Assembly: GCA_018350325.1 (NCBI GenBank)
Contig: JAEVLN010000018.1
Coordinates: forward strand, 562,185-626,184
DNA: 64,000 nt
From: Globodera rostochiensis
Lineage: Eukaryota > Nematoda > Chromadorea > Rhabditida > Heteroderidae
Direction: 5' to 3'
Positions 34,627 to 45,726 of the stretch are shown here, in pieces. The notes under the pieces are model-generated. The model worked only from the letters and a program-made list of their open reading frames with translations, had not been told where the DNA came from and made no database searches. How positions within the stretch are numbered: position 1 is the first letter of the stretch; the number at the start of each line of letters is the position of its first letter. A program made the position numbers and the translations under genes.

Positions 34627-34739
34627 CGCGATGTTGATGAATAGGGCTGAGATATTTACTAACGATTTGATCTTTCCAATAAATTTTATTTTAAAAAAGC
34701 TAATAGTTACGTTCATTTATAAATTAACAAATATTTAAG

Positions 34740-34985
34740 CAGGTGGCATCTGTGACGAATTGCCGTCCATCGCTTTTCTAAATGTTCATTATAATTACAT
34801 ATTCTTAGATTTAAAAAAAGTAAGTTTTGAATGCAATTAACCTCACCAAAACAAATGCGCAGCTCGCATTTGGCACCCGACCCGATAATTCCGAGTTTGC
34901 CCCCCTGGGGGATTTCAGCCAAAAGGTCAAAGGCGAGCGCCGAAATGGCATTCAATTTTTTTAATCCATTTGTCGCTTTGGAATA
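34740..34985 (-). pseudogene. Third, damaged copy of the 22.5-kb unknown family
   Basis: The minus strand reads NAISALAFDLLAEIPQGGKL and IIGSGAKCELRI. Then an extra T shifts the frame before the conserved GTGAGG donor, and the second exon (AGAAAAGCGATGGACGG...) is degenerate. The 5' part is missing beyond about 34985. Pseudogene. Confidence 0.6.
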
Positions 34986-35424
34986 AATTTTTGACACTTT
35001 TATTCGAATTTGTAGCCAAACCTTAATTATTTTAGTATAAAATAAATAAAAAGGTTTACATTAAACGCACAGTTATATTTAGGCGAGTGAAATGTATAAA
35101 TTTTTTTAAAATTAACGATCTTGACAAGAAGAATCCATAAAATTTGAATTTTATTGCATTAGTTAGTTCTCTTCGTTACTTGTTTCTTAACCATTTGGAG
35201 AGCTATTCAAGCTTTGCACGTACGGTCAGCATTTTTTGTAACTGAAAATAAGTAAAAAGAAAAATTGTTATAATAAGTTGGAATGATTGTTTTTGCAAAA
35301 AGCATCTCCTTTCATGCTCAGCTTAGCAAAGAGAATGCGCTAAAGTAAAGCTTTGCAACTGCGCAATGTTGTTTTTGAATTTACTCGGTTGGCGAAATGC
35401 CCGCATCAGATGCCCTCGTTGGAT

Positions 35425-35853
35425 TAGAGCCTGGATTTTCATGTTTAACATGTTTTTTTTTGAGAATAGGTAATCATGAGAGAAGCCCAAAAATAGTATT
35501 CTTTTTAGTCCATAAAAATCCATATTTTAGCTTTTTTGAGAATAAATCAATATTTCGCCATTTTTTCATAATAAATCCATTTTTTGGCCTTTTTGGCCAA
35601 AATTCAAGAAAAATTTGGAGTTTTTGTGCCACCCCCAAAAATCGATATTTTTTCCTAAAAATTTTTAATTTAATATTTTTTATAAAATTTTCAAAAAAAC
35701 ATGTAAAAAATAGTACATTTACAGGAAATTAATAAAGAATGACGAATTTAGAAGGTTTTTACGCATAGGTAAATTGATAGTCCATATTTTGACACTTTTT
35801 GGGGTTTTTGGTCCATATTTTGGGAGTTTTAGTCCATATAAATCCGGGCTCTA
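35425..35853. mobile_element. Probable hAT-like element (429 bp), old copy
   Basis: Ends TAGAGCCTGGATTTTCATG and ATATAAATCCGGGCTCTA resemble the 23185-23755 element, and the interior repeats TTTTAGTCCATATTTTGG. Flanks CGTTGGAT and GTTCGGAT agree at only five of eight positions. Confidence 0.65.
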
Positions 35854-36685
35854 GTTCGGATGATAATTTGCCGGCCTGAATCTCGCAACGAAAAAAAGAA
35901 CAGAAATGGAACACTTTGAAAACAAATAAAGTATGCCATCGATTGCAAAGCAAGACTTACTTATTGGTGAAACAAAATCCCCAATTATAAATGCGTCCAA
36001 ATTCAGTAAGAGAATTATGACTTTACCAGCGGCGCCGAACTGGCCAGCACCAAAACGGGACGGCGCCGAAAAACCGCGCTGAATCGGACTGACTGGACCC
36101 GGACAGCCTTAGTTGTGAAAAACGCTTCGCTTTTTGCAAAAAGTGTCTGCGTAATTAACGCGCCATCAAAATGCTCTCTTTCTCTGCCTTTGTCTTCGCT
36201 TTCGTCAGAGATCTCAGCATCAACACAACATTTTATTGATTGTTTATTAATTACGCATAATAACGCCGTCATTTAACAATCCTTTTGGACCTAAATACCT
36301 ATTGCAAAGTGGCTACATTACATATATATATATCAATGATAGGCGATTTTCAATCATTTTTTTGGATTTTTTTGTAAAATACTTACATACCTACCTATTT
36401 TTGGTCCATTTTGGCCGTATTTGGCAAATTATTTCATATGTACATACAGGGAGGGACTTGCCCTCTAAAAATGGCAAATGCCACACTATTTTCTGAAATT
36501 TGCCACTTCTCCACACTTGCCACATTTTGCCATTTACTTGAAACTTTGTGGAGAATTCTCATTTTTGAGGGAAAATGGAGAATTGCCGAAAATAGTGCTC
36601 TCGGAATGTTGTAATTCGAAGATTTAATTGCTTTATTTGATGTTCCATTTATTACAAAATTCGTTAAAATCTTAAACATTTTTCC

Positions 36686-36707
36686 GGCGGCGCCTACCGG
36701 CACCGCC
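36686..36707. repeat. Dispersed GC-rich hairpin repeat with C-run
   Basis: GGCGGCGCCTACCGGCACCG continues into a run of Cs, with the AT arm upstream. Confidence 0.7.
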
Positions 36708-37082
36708 GACCCCCCCCCCCCAGAATTCGCAAAAAAACTTGCATTTTTGAAAATTCCTTAACAAAAATCAAGTAAAAATGGAAAATGCAGATTAATACGG
36801 GAACGTGAAAATTTTGGTTTATTAAAATTGGAATAAATTTGAAATTTAACAAATTTCCCGACCGATTCTCGCATTTTCCCGTTGGTTTTTTGCCGCGGGC
36901 GCCATCCCTGCTTATGTATCAATGTTATGAGATTTTCGATCTTTATTTTGGCAATTTTTTCGACCAATTCTGAACCCCGAATTCGAACAGTTTTTGAAAA
37001 AAAAATTTTAAATTAAAAAATTGTTTTTAATGCAATGGTAAAATGCCAAATTTGGATTTGAAAATAAAAACAAATTCTACAG

Positions 37083-40000
37083 ATGGGCGATGGGTTCAAC
37101 GACGTCACATCTCAGAAACTCCATGCTGACGACAGCCCCGGCGGCGGCATGGCGGTCCGATCGTCGTCTCGACCGCGTCATCCGATAAAACGCTACGGTC
37201 ATTTTTGATCAAATTTATTTTATTTTGCCTTCTCGGCAATCCTTAAGAATTGGGGTCCCGACCAAAAAATTTTTTTTTAAATTTTTGGATGTTTATAAAT
37301 TATAATTTTAAATGCATGTTTTCTAGGGTGAAAATATGCGTAGATCACGAATCCGAACTTGGATTTTGTGAATGTCAAACCCCGTACCCGGATTCGAACA
37401 TTCAGCAAATTTCAAATGCAGTTTTTTTTGGGTTGACTAATTTTTTATATTGCGCATTTCCACCCGCGTTAACTATTGAATTGTTTTGTTTTCTCATTTT
37501 TACAACATTTTCATGGATTTTTTGTAGAGTTTTGAAATTTTGAAAAAGGTTCGAATTCGGGTTCGGGGTACGGTATTCACAAAATCCGAGCTCGGATTCG
37601 TGTTCTACGCATATTTTCACACCAGAAACATGCATTCTGAATTTCTAAAATTTTTTTTTGGTCGGGACTCCAATTCTTAAGGATTGCCATTTTCTCTACG
37701 GACAGTGGCGGCGGGCATTTTGCCAATGGCAAAGTTAAAAGTTTGGCATTCTTTTCAGTTGCTGAAGTAATGGACGCTTCCGGACGCGACAAAAAAGTTT
37801 GTCGAACATCACCGCGTCACATTGGCAAGGCGTTGTCGGCCAAATCGGTGATTGACGAAGAGGAGGACGCGGATGACCGGACGGTGGAAAAAGTGTTGAA
37901 GAAGCGCGTGGACGGAGGCGGCCGCGTCGAGTATTTTGTAAGTTTTGGGGGAGAAAATTGGCCTATTAAATTTGGTCCATGGGCTGTTTGGCGGCAAAAG
38001 ATCTTTTAAAAAAAACAGAAAACAGTAGAAACTGTTCAGAAAATTAGGGATAATTAGCGTTGTTTGTTCGATTGTTTTTGAAAAAATTATTAATTTTTTT
38101 TTGCATATTTTCTATTTTTTCTTTAACAAAATAGTCTTTCGACAAAATAGTCAGCCAAATAATAAAAATATCTTTTCTTTTGTCTTGAAAATCAAATGCT
38201 TTCATCCAACAATCTTAAAATTTCTTTTAATTTATTACATTTGGCCCTCATAGTGTAAAGTTTTACGTTTAAATTGTGAACGGACTAATTATCGATTGGG
38301 TACATTTGGGCGCAGGCGACGTTTTAAAGTGCCATAACTCTTCATGGCAACTAGAGTAGGGCGGGACCGGGACTGGTACTGAAGTCCCCAATTTTGGGAC
38401 GAAATTTCCCCCTTATAAATCCCGGTTTTTTAATTTTCTCAATCCCAGTCCCGGGTTTTCCCAAAAATTTTGGCCCCGGCCTAGTCTAATGGAAACGACC
38501 AAACTAAATACACTTGGTATTAGAGACCGGACTTGAGCTGCGAGCGAGATCTCGAGTCGAGATTTTTCGAGATGTCGAGACGAGATTCTCGGAAAATTTC
38601 TTCGAGCGAGATCTCGAGTCGAGATTTTTCGAGCTCTCGAGACGAGATCTCGTCTCGACCGGTCTCTACTTGGTACCAATCAAAAGCTCTATGTGTAAAA
38701 ATTTATGGTTTGAAAAAGAGCGAAAAACTATTTTTTGTTGTGTTGTTGATAATTTTCGATTATACTTTTTTGAAAGCGATCTAATCAGCTCGTTGAGTTA
38801 AATACAAAATCTACCCAACAAAAGCTTTCGCATGATTTCCAAGAAGAGTTATTACATACACTTAAAAGGTCCCTTGGTTGGCAATGAAAATTTTTCTTGA
38901 ATAAGTATTTTAGCATAAAATGAATTTGAACTTACCTATTCGTACTCACATAAAAAATGTAGTTTATCAAAATTTTGATTGCCTCCTTGCGCCCAAACGT
39001 GAGCGCCCAACCGACCCCACTTTTAAGCTTTTCTTTTATTCTTTCAAAATAAGCTTAAAACAACAGAATTTTCAGGTCAAATGGGAGGGGTTACACAGCC
39101 GTTGGAACAGTTGGAAACCGCGCGATGTTTTGAAGAATTTGCACGTTGTCAAGCAGTACGAGAAGGAGCAGAGCAAACACGGCAATTTGGGAGAGGAGGA
39201 AGAACATGAAGAGGAAGGAGAAGACAAGAGCGGTGAGGAGGAAGAGGAAGGAGAAGACGAGAGCGGTGTGGAGGAAGAGGAAGGAGAAGATGAAAGTGAT
39301 GAGGAGGGGGAAGAGAAGAAAGACGACAATTTGGAGGAGGAGGAGGAACAGCGAAAAGAGAAAGGAGAAGACGAGAAGGGGGAGGAGGACGACGAGGGGT
39401 TCGTGGTGGAACGTATTCTGGCAAAGCGCATGAACAAGAATGGGGAAGCTGAATGTCTGGTGAGTTTGTTTGTGAATGAATGAGAACAACAAAAGGAACA
39501 TTTCAATTTAAATTGAATTTTTTTTTTTGTTAAATTTTACTTTTAAACATTTGCTTCCCTCACAGGTCAAGTGGCAGGGATACAACGATGAAATGTAAGG
39601 GAAACAGGGCCGTAGCCAGGGGGGGGGGAGAATCCCCCCCCCCCAAAAAATGAAATTTGAGAAAAAAAAACAAGAGGGGGGATCCTTTTGTTTTGTACTT
39701 TTACAATTTTTAGACCAATTTTTTTAACAAATTGCCATCAAAGAAAATTTTTTGGCTTTTTTGAAAATTCCTCAAAATAAAATACCGGCGCTCAGATGGG
39801 AAAACCATCTGAGCACCCGCCGCGCTCAGATGGTTCAAATTCCCCCTCCCAAAATTTTTTTCTGGCTACGGCCCTGAAGGGAAACACCCCTTTTTTTTGG
39901 CCAATTTGTCTCCCAAACAAACGCTATTAATATTAATAGGAATAGTTGGGAGCCAAGTGACGGAATAAAGCATCTTGATGTCTTCAAACGATGTGAGTCG

Positions 40001-41939
40001 GCCGCCGCCGCCGCCGCCGCCGCCGCCGGCACGGAGAAGGCCAGCGGTAATCAGAACAGTGCCAATGCTTCTCCTCCGCCGGTGCCTTTGAAGCGTTCGT
40101 TATTGGTAAAGCATATAATTATACCTAATGAAGCATTTAAATTTTAACATTGCGCAGCTGTCACTCACTTGGTCAATCGATTTGTTCGAATGGCGCCGGT
40201 TCATCAACGGCAACACCAAGGCTCTGTGCAAATTGTGTGGTGATTCGATGGGCGTGGACATGGAAACACTGATCAGACACATTGTGTCGGACAAAGACCC
40301 GCAACAGCATCAGCCATACGCCTTCAAACTGTTGCAGAAACAGCTTGAACTCGGGTTTCCCATTGTAAGAAGGACATTGCATTTTTAAACATCTTTACTA
40401 GAGCTCGGAATTTTGAAAAATCCCCCGGACCTGGATCTGAATCAGGATTTTGGAATGACCTGCATCTGGATTTACCAAGATTAAAAAACCTGGTTTCCAG
40501 GATATCCTGATGCTGGTGCTTCGGCGAAAATACAAGCATTCCGGATCAAGAGTCCTGGAAAATCCTGGTCTGGACCCAGATCCAGTCCGGGCACTAATCT
40601 TTACAATTTTTTTGTTTTCTTTTTAGCAAAGTTAATTTTTTTAGAAATCTTTCGAGTCACAGCCATCGCTTACATTAACCGGAATTGACATTTTGCAATT
40701 TGTTCGAGCAATTTGGGCCATCGATTTGTTTGAACGACGCCGGTTCATCAACGGTCGCACAAAAGCGCTGTGCAAATTGTGTGGCGATTCGCTGTGGATT
40801 GATTTGGAAACACTGATCAGGCACATTGCGACGAACGAAGACCTTGAACATCTCCAATATGCCGTCAAATTGGTGCAAAAACAGCTCGACTCGGCAATTA
40901 CTCAGCCACAGGGTGAGAGAATGATCAGCCCAGCAGTATATACCTACTTTTGTAATCCCCCATGGGGGATTATTTTTCAATCTACTCAGAGAGTGGCGAA
41001 ATATTAGAGGGTGGGGAATTTTTAGAGGGTGGGGAATTTTTAGAGGGAAGAGGATTTTTAGAGGGTGGGGGATTACAAGTGTACGGTAGTTAGCCTCAAG
41101 GGGGAGGTGTTCACATTTATTGATTGCTCAAATTTGTTTTTCAGAATTTAGGGCGCAATAAATTCTGCCCCCCCCCCTCTCCTCTCCTCTCTACATACCT
41201 AGTTAGTAGTGATGCACGAGAGTCTCGATACCGAGTCTCGACTCGAGAAAAGTCTCGAGTTTTTTGGGTCTTAATCTATTAATTGATGCTAAAATCTAAT
41301 TTTAATTGATACCAAAATCTAATTTAAATTGATACAAAAATCTAATTTTAATTGATGCTGAAATCTAATTTTAATTGATACCATACCAAAATCTAATTTT
41401 AATTGATACCAAAATCTAAATTGATGCTTTAATTAACACCAAAATCTAATTTTAATTGATACTCAAATCTAATTTTATACTAAAATCTAATTTTGATTGA
41501 CACCTAAATCTAATTTTAATTGATACCAAAATCTAATTTTAATTGATGCTGCAATCTAATTTTAATTGATACCATACCAAAATCTAATTATAATTGATAC
41601 AAAAATCTAATTTTAATTAATACCATTCATTCAGGTCAATCAGCATCCGTTCGGACCATGCAAATTTTTCTGCGCCTTCTTACAGGGAGGACAATCACTT
41701 TGGAGGTTCAGGCCGGGCACACGGTGGCGGATGTGAAAGAAATGATCGAGGCCAAAGAGGGCATTCCGCAATTTGATCAGCGACTGATCTTTGCGGGTAA
41801 ACAAATCAAAATTCGTTTTTCTGAGACTAATTGGCCTTTTTGTTTAGGGAAACAGCTTGAGGAAAAGCGAACATTGGCTGACTGCAACGTTCAGAAGGCT
41901 TCCACTGTTCAGCTTCTTCTGTGTTGTCGTGGCGGATGA
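37083..41939 (+). CDS. Chromodomain x2 - BED-like zinc finger x2 - C-terminal ubiquitin fusion (9 exons, 533 aa)
   Basis: Exons 37083-37197, 37759-37937, 39076-39459, 39566-39594, 39940-40105, 40158-40364, 40645-40912, 41635-41796, 41848-41939 keep one frame throughout at GT-AG borders. Residues about 79-132 form chromodomain 1 ([30 protein letters not shown]); its cage positions look degenerate apart from Trp. Residues about 131-203 are Glu-rich. About 205-254 form chromodomain 2 ([27 protein letters not shown]) with an aromatic cage (Phe, Trp, Tyr) preserved. A nine-Ala/Pro linker follows. Two BED-like fingers lie at about 292-360 and 361-450 ([40 protein letters not shown]); the usual final His is not obvious. 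Residues 458-533 are a complete ubiquitin-like domain ending CCRGG-stop. K48, K63 and I44 are kept; R72 and L73 are both Cys. Probably nuclear, methyl-histone binding. The in-frame linkage is seen in sequence; a single transcript is inferred. Confidence 0.8.
37235..37688. repeat. Long-armed foldback element in intron 1 (454 bp)
   Basis: The left arm begins GGCAATCCTTAAGAATTGGG and the right arm ends CCAATTCTTAAGGATTGCC. Similarity extends about 150 bp inward on each side (TGCGTAGATCACGAATCCGA against the inverse of TCGGATTCGTGTTCTACGCA). Short TTCTC flanks both sides. Confidence 0.8.
38352..38488. mobile_element. hAT-like miniature element in intron 2 (137 bp)
   Basis: Ends TAGAGTAGGGCGGGACC and CCCGGCCTAGTCTA. 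Flanks ATGGCAAC and ATGGAAAC form an 8-bp duplication with one mismatch. Confidence 0.8.
38521..38668. mobile_element. hAT-like miniature element in intron 2 (148 bp)
   Basis: Ends TAGAGACCGGACTTGAG and CTCGACCGGTCTCTA. Flanks CTTGGTAT and CTTGGTAC. Core of GCGAGATCTCGAGTCGAGAT words; a longer relative of the 226-289 element. Confidence 0.82.
40399..40596. mobile_element. hAT-like miniature element in intron 6 (198 bp)
   Basis: Ends TAGAGCTCGGAATTTTG and CAGTCCGGGCACTA. Identical flank ATCTTTAC on both sides. The core repeats CCTGGATCTGAATCAGGAT. Confidence 0.88.
41215..41630. repeat. AAAATCTAATTTTAATTGATAC tandem repeat in intron 7
   Basis: About fifteen degenerate units of 20-24 bp (ATCTAATTTTAATTGATACC) follow a GAGTCTCGATACCGAGTCTC head at 41220-41265. 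It fills the intron just before the ubiquitin exon. Confidence 0.75.
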
Positions 41940-42961
41940 ATCTTTTGATCTGATCTTTGCTTGATTTCAAAACAATTTTACACTGTTTTTAGAACATTTT
42001 GCTTTTTCTGACATTGACTTCTATTAATATTGCATTTCATAATTGAGTTGTTTCAATTGGTTGAATTGCTTGAACCAATTAGGAAATATTCCAAAAAATA
42101 TAGTTTTGAAGAGACTGATGTATTTTTCTTAGGGAATTAGGTATTCAAAAATCCAAAAAAAGGATTTTTTGTCCTAAGATTTTAAAGTCACTAATTACCA
42201 GGGCTAAGATTTTTAGGGTTCTGCAATGGATCGGACTCAGAACCGGCGGAATCCGAGTAGCGCTTTTGGATTTTTTGTTCGAGCCCGGATTTGAACAAGT
42301 TTTTGAAAATTTAAAACCAATTTTGAGACTCAAAATCATTCAAAAAGCATACAAATTACAACAAAAAAGCAAGTAATGATCGAATTGATTATTTTTGAGT
42401 GCTTTTGAGGCCAAAATTGATTTTTGGAAAATTCGATCGGTGTGGAAATTGAAGGCGCCATAATTTTGAAAATATATGAAAATACGGTATTTCTTTCGTT
42501 TTATGCTTCCGACATTTTTTTGTCCATAATGATTACCTATATGAATGCTTCATTTTGGGTTGTCAATTATTACTTTTTCTAATTTTTTTTATCAGAGCTG
42601 ATAAAAACAATTTTTTAAATTAAAAAATTAGTTTATATTTTATTATTCTTAAACGCCAGGTCCGGTCTCTAACCGGAAATTGTCACCATTTCCTCCAATT
42701 ATGATCAATAATTTTAGGGTTGGTAGAAAATTAGGAAAATGATCGCCAACATTATATTTCTGAGCGACTACATTTTATTTGTGCTAAAATTCACTTTTAG
42801 TTATTTTATTTCATTTTGAATATTTATTATTCATTAAAATGTTTGAATATTTTTGCGAGAAATTCTTAACACAAAATTCTTGACAATTTTTCAACCGAAT
42901 TTTCCATTTAAATTATAAAATTAATTGGTAAATTCAGAGGTTTGTTTTTTGCCCAAATAAA
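41940..42961. other. Intergenic; duplicated upstream region of the 42962 copy
   Basis: From about 42650 the sequence aligns with the regions upstream of the genes at 46851 and 56075 (CCGGTCTCTAACCGGAAATTG; GATCGCCAACATTAT; TTTCTGAGCGACTAC). No gene seen in the first 700 bp. Confidence 0.5.
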
Positions 42962-44034
42962 ATGGAAAAATTTTGGATTTTAATTTTGGTGGCATTCTTC
43001 GTAACAAATTCACTGGACAAAGCCGAATCCGTACAATTGGAAGAATTGCCACTCCAAACATTTGACGAATTATTCGTAGATGAATGGTTAGACAAAGATG
43101 AAGCCGAAGATTTAAAAACTCCGGCGCCAACAAACTTTGGACAAAATGTCCATCACCAAATCGATCGACAGAACACCCAAATTGGACAAATTGATCCCAA
43201 TTCAACTGATCAGCTTGGACAAATTGAACCCAATTCAACTGATCAGCTTGGACAAATTGAACCCAATTCAACTGATCAGCTTGACAAATTAAACCCAAGT
43301 TAACTGATCAGCTTGGACAAATTGAACCTAATTTAACTGATCAGAATCCTCCCCTCACAGAGTATGATCACTCTGATAATGCCAAAAATGGTTAAGAACA
43401 GAGCGAAAATATTGCCGAAGATGAGCGAAAACGTAAAATAATCGACAAATTCAACGCAATAAAAGACGAATTTAAGCAAAAAGGAAAATATTCGGCAAAA
43501 GAATGGTATCAAATTGAGGAAAAAATTGCTAAACATTTAAATGTCATTCGCACAAAAATATATAAATGGAAAAAAATTTGGCCTAAGTCGAAAAATGCAT
43601 AACTTTGGGAAGGAAAAAAATGAGCAAAAATTCATATAAAAATCAATTGATGAAACTGTCGCAAAAGAATTGGGCCTCAATTTTACAACAATTTACATTT
43701 GGAAAAGTGAACTTGGCCATACCGGTGAGTATTTCGAACCCAATTTATTTAATTTATTTAAAAAACTTTTAATTTTACAGCACCAAAACATAAATACTCC
43801 CACAGCAAACAACAGGAATTAATGAAACGTTATTATGAAATTAAAGACAAAAATCCTAAAATTAGTGACGGGGACATTGCCAAAATGTTGAAAATTGGAA
43901 GAGCCACTTTGATTAGATGGAAAAGGCAATTTGAACAACAGCAATTTCATCCAAATTCTGTCGATGGACATTCTGTGGAAGAAAATGCCGCGGCAAATGT
44001 TCAGGAATTGGGAATTTGGGAAGTATTTGAATGA
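42962..44034 (+). pseudogene. Broken copy of the secreted HTH-repeat family (subfamily 2)
   Basis: It starts with an intact signal peptide (MEKFWILILVAFFVTNSLDK) and the TFDELFVDEWLDKDEAED motif, then three LGQIEPNSTDQ repeats of 33 bp. A one-base loss at about 43282 ends the frame at the stop near 43300. In the compensating frame there is another stop (GGTTAAGAA, about 43393), and a further frameshift follows the first repeat at about 43575. The last exon (about 43782-44034; KRYYEIKDKNPKISDGDIAK) is undamaged and follows a GTGAGT...TTTTACAG intron. Close paralogues at 45727-46851 and 55104-56075 are intact, so the breaks are local. Confidence 0.85.
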
Positions 44035-45726
44035 AACGATGGGCAATATTTTCGACAATTCACTTTTTTCTTGATTTCTTAGAGCTAAAAATTAATTATT
44101 TATCTATGTAGCCTTTTTTAAAAATTTTATTCAAAAAATTGTTAGGGATTTTTTAATTTTTCGTAAAATTGACTATATTATATTTCATCTAATAGACCCC
44201 CCCCCCCCTCTCTTTAGTTGTTTTTCATGGTAATTTTTTGCTTTTTATATGATTTTTAGGCCAAATAGATTTTTGGAAAAATTTGAATTTGGAAAAAAAT
44301 GTTTGGATTCCGGTCTAGAGTTTGAAATCGGGTAAAATATGGGTCAGATTCGAATTTATTTTTGGAATCAAATAAATTTCTCTAATAATAAAAAGCATAA
44401 AATGGAGAAAACATTTCAAAAAGCAAAAAATGTCCCAATTTCTGCATTTTTTTAAACTTTATTTCATATAAAATCTCAACTTTTAGCTATTAATAAATTT
44501 CTATTTATTACCTTCGAATCAACTAACATCTAAGGTCAGAAGATTCAGTTTCTAAGGGCCGCTAAACCCCTATAACCACTTTATAAAAGACGATAACAAA
44601 TTAAAAAAATTTAAAAAATCATAGATGTTAAAATAATAATTAGCGAAAGCATATGATGAATCTGATGTCATAGATAACCCACGAGTGCTTTTCAGAATTT
44701 CATAAAACCTTTATTTATTCGGGACTAATGTTCTTTACACTTTTACCGGATAACTCACTCACTATCAGGGATATCGAAAAATTTTGTTACTCAATAATAA
44801 AATATCTATTCTGTGATTGATTTTGCCAGAAAAAGGACCAAAATTGTCCATATTTTGCTAAAAACTTGTGCAAAAATTGCAAATTTTGTTAATATTTTTT
44901 GAAAAAAATAGGTTGAAATATAAAGCACCCCCCCCCCCCTCTAATACCCCCCCCCCCTCCCTCTAATAGAACCCCCCTTTTTGAGGGGGTTGAAAAATAG
45001 AACCCCCGGAGGTTCTAATAGAGGAAATACGGCAACTTAATTAATTTAAAAAATCACTTGCACATCGTTTTCTAACTGTCCCAACTTCGGTCTTACGGAA
45101 ATCTGTTAATTTTGGAATTCCCGGTACGCCTCTCAGGGCAAATCGCGTCTCTGTACAAAAAAGCCCCCTAAGTTCCAACAACAAATTTGTTTTTTTTTAA
45201 ATATTTTGGACCATAGAAATTGATGTCATGGCTTTTTAATGAAAGAACGTATTTTTGGCAGTAGAATTGTAAATAAAATAATTAAATCGACAGAATTTGG
45301 TCAACATCGGCACTCTGCACCGGCCAAAGTGCCGAACAAAGAAGAAAATCAGTTTCATTTTTAAATGCTTGCCTTTTTTCAAATGACTTTTCTCATTTAG
45401 AGCTTTAAATGGGGGACTTCCCACCTCGGCATGATTCTATTTGTTTGAGCATAGGACACAACAGAAAGACCCCCGGGCTCATAACTTTCGTTAGGATAAA
45501 AGTAAAAATTTTTACTGCACTTTTTATCACTAAATTAGTTACGATAAAACAAAATAGGCCGATTTTTATGCTATTTCAAAATACGTTAATTTTAAAATGA
45601 ATTATAAACAAAGAAATACTAAAATTTTATATGAATTTTAAATTATTAACCAATCATTCAATTACTTCCTGCGTTCGATTTATCAATTTCCTGAACCTTT
45701 GACCCGGCATTAACTTCCTCAGAATG
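44035..45726. other. Intergenic; C-runs and 3' flank of the next gene
   Basis: C-tracts lie at about 44197-44210 and 44930-44960 with CTCTAATA words. About 45470-45726 aligns with the 3' flank of the 55-kb paralogue (TATAACTTTCGTT; AATGAATTATAAACAAAGAA), showing that the duplication extends past the gene. No gene. Confidence 0.5.

Larger units (their letters stand above)
34986..37082. other. Intergenic repeat field upstream of the chromodomain gene
   Basis: It contains a candidate hAT-like element (35425-35853), a GGCGCCGAA patch (36020-36075), a GC hairpin with C-run (36686-36720) and AT-rich sequence. The acceptor ATTCTACAG directly precedes the start at 37083, suggesting spliced-leader addition. 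No supported gene. Confidence 0.5.

Noticed and set aside
36015..36272. 85-codon minus-strand frame
   Set aside because: No signal, no domain, overlaps the GGCGCCGAA repeat patch; nothing supports expression.
39072..39506. Several Ser/Pro/Leu-rich frames antisense and out of frame over the acidic region of the chromodomain gene
   Set aside because: Shadows of the GAG/GAA-rich exon 39076-39459.
41270..41630. CRISPR-like regular repeats
   Set aside because: Units are degenerate AT-rich tandem repeats without unique spacers, in a eukaryotic intron.
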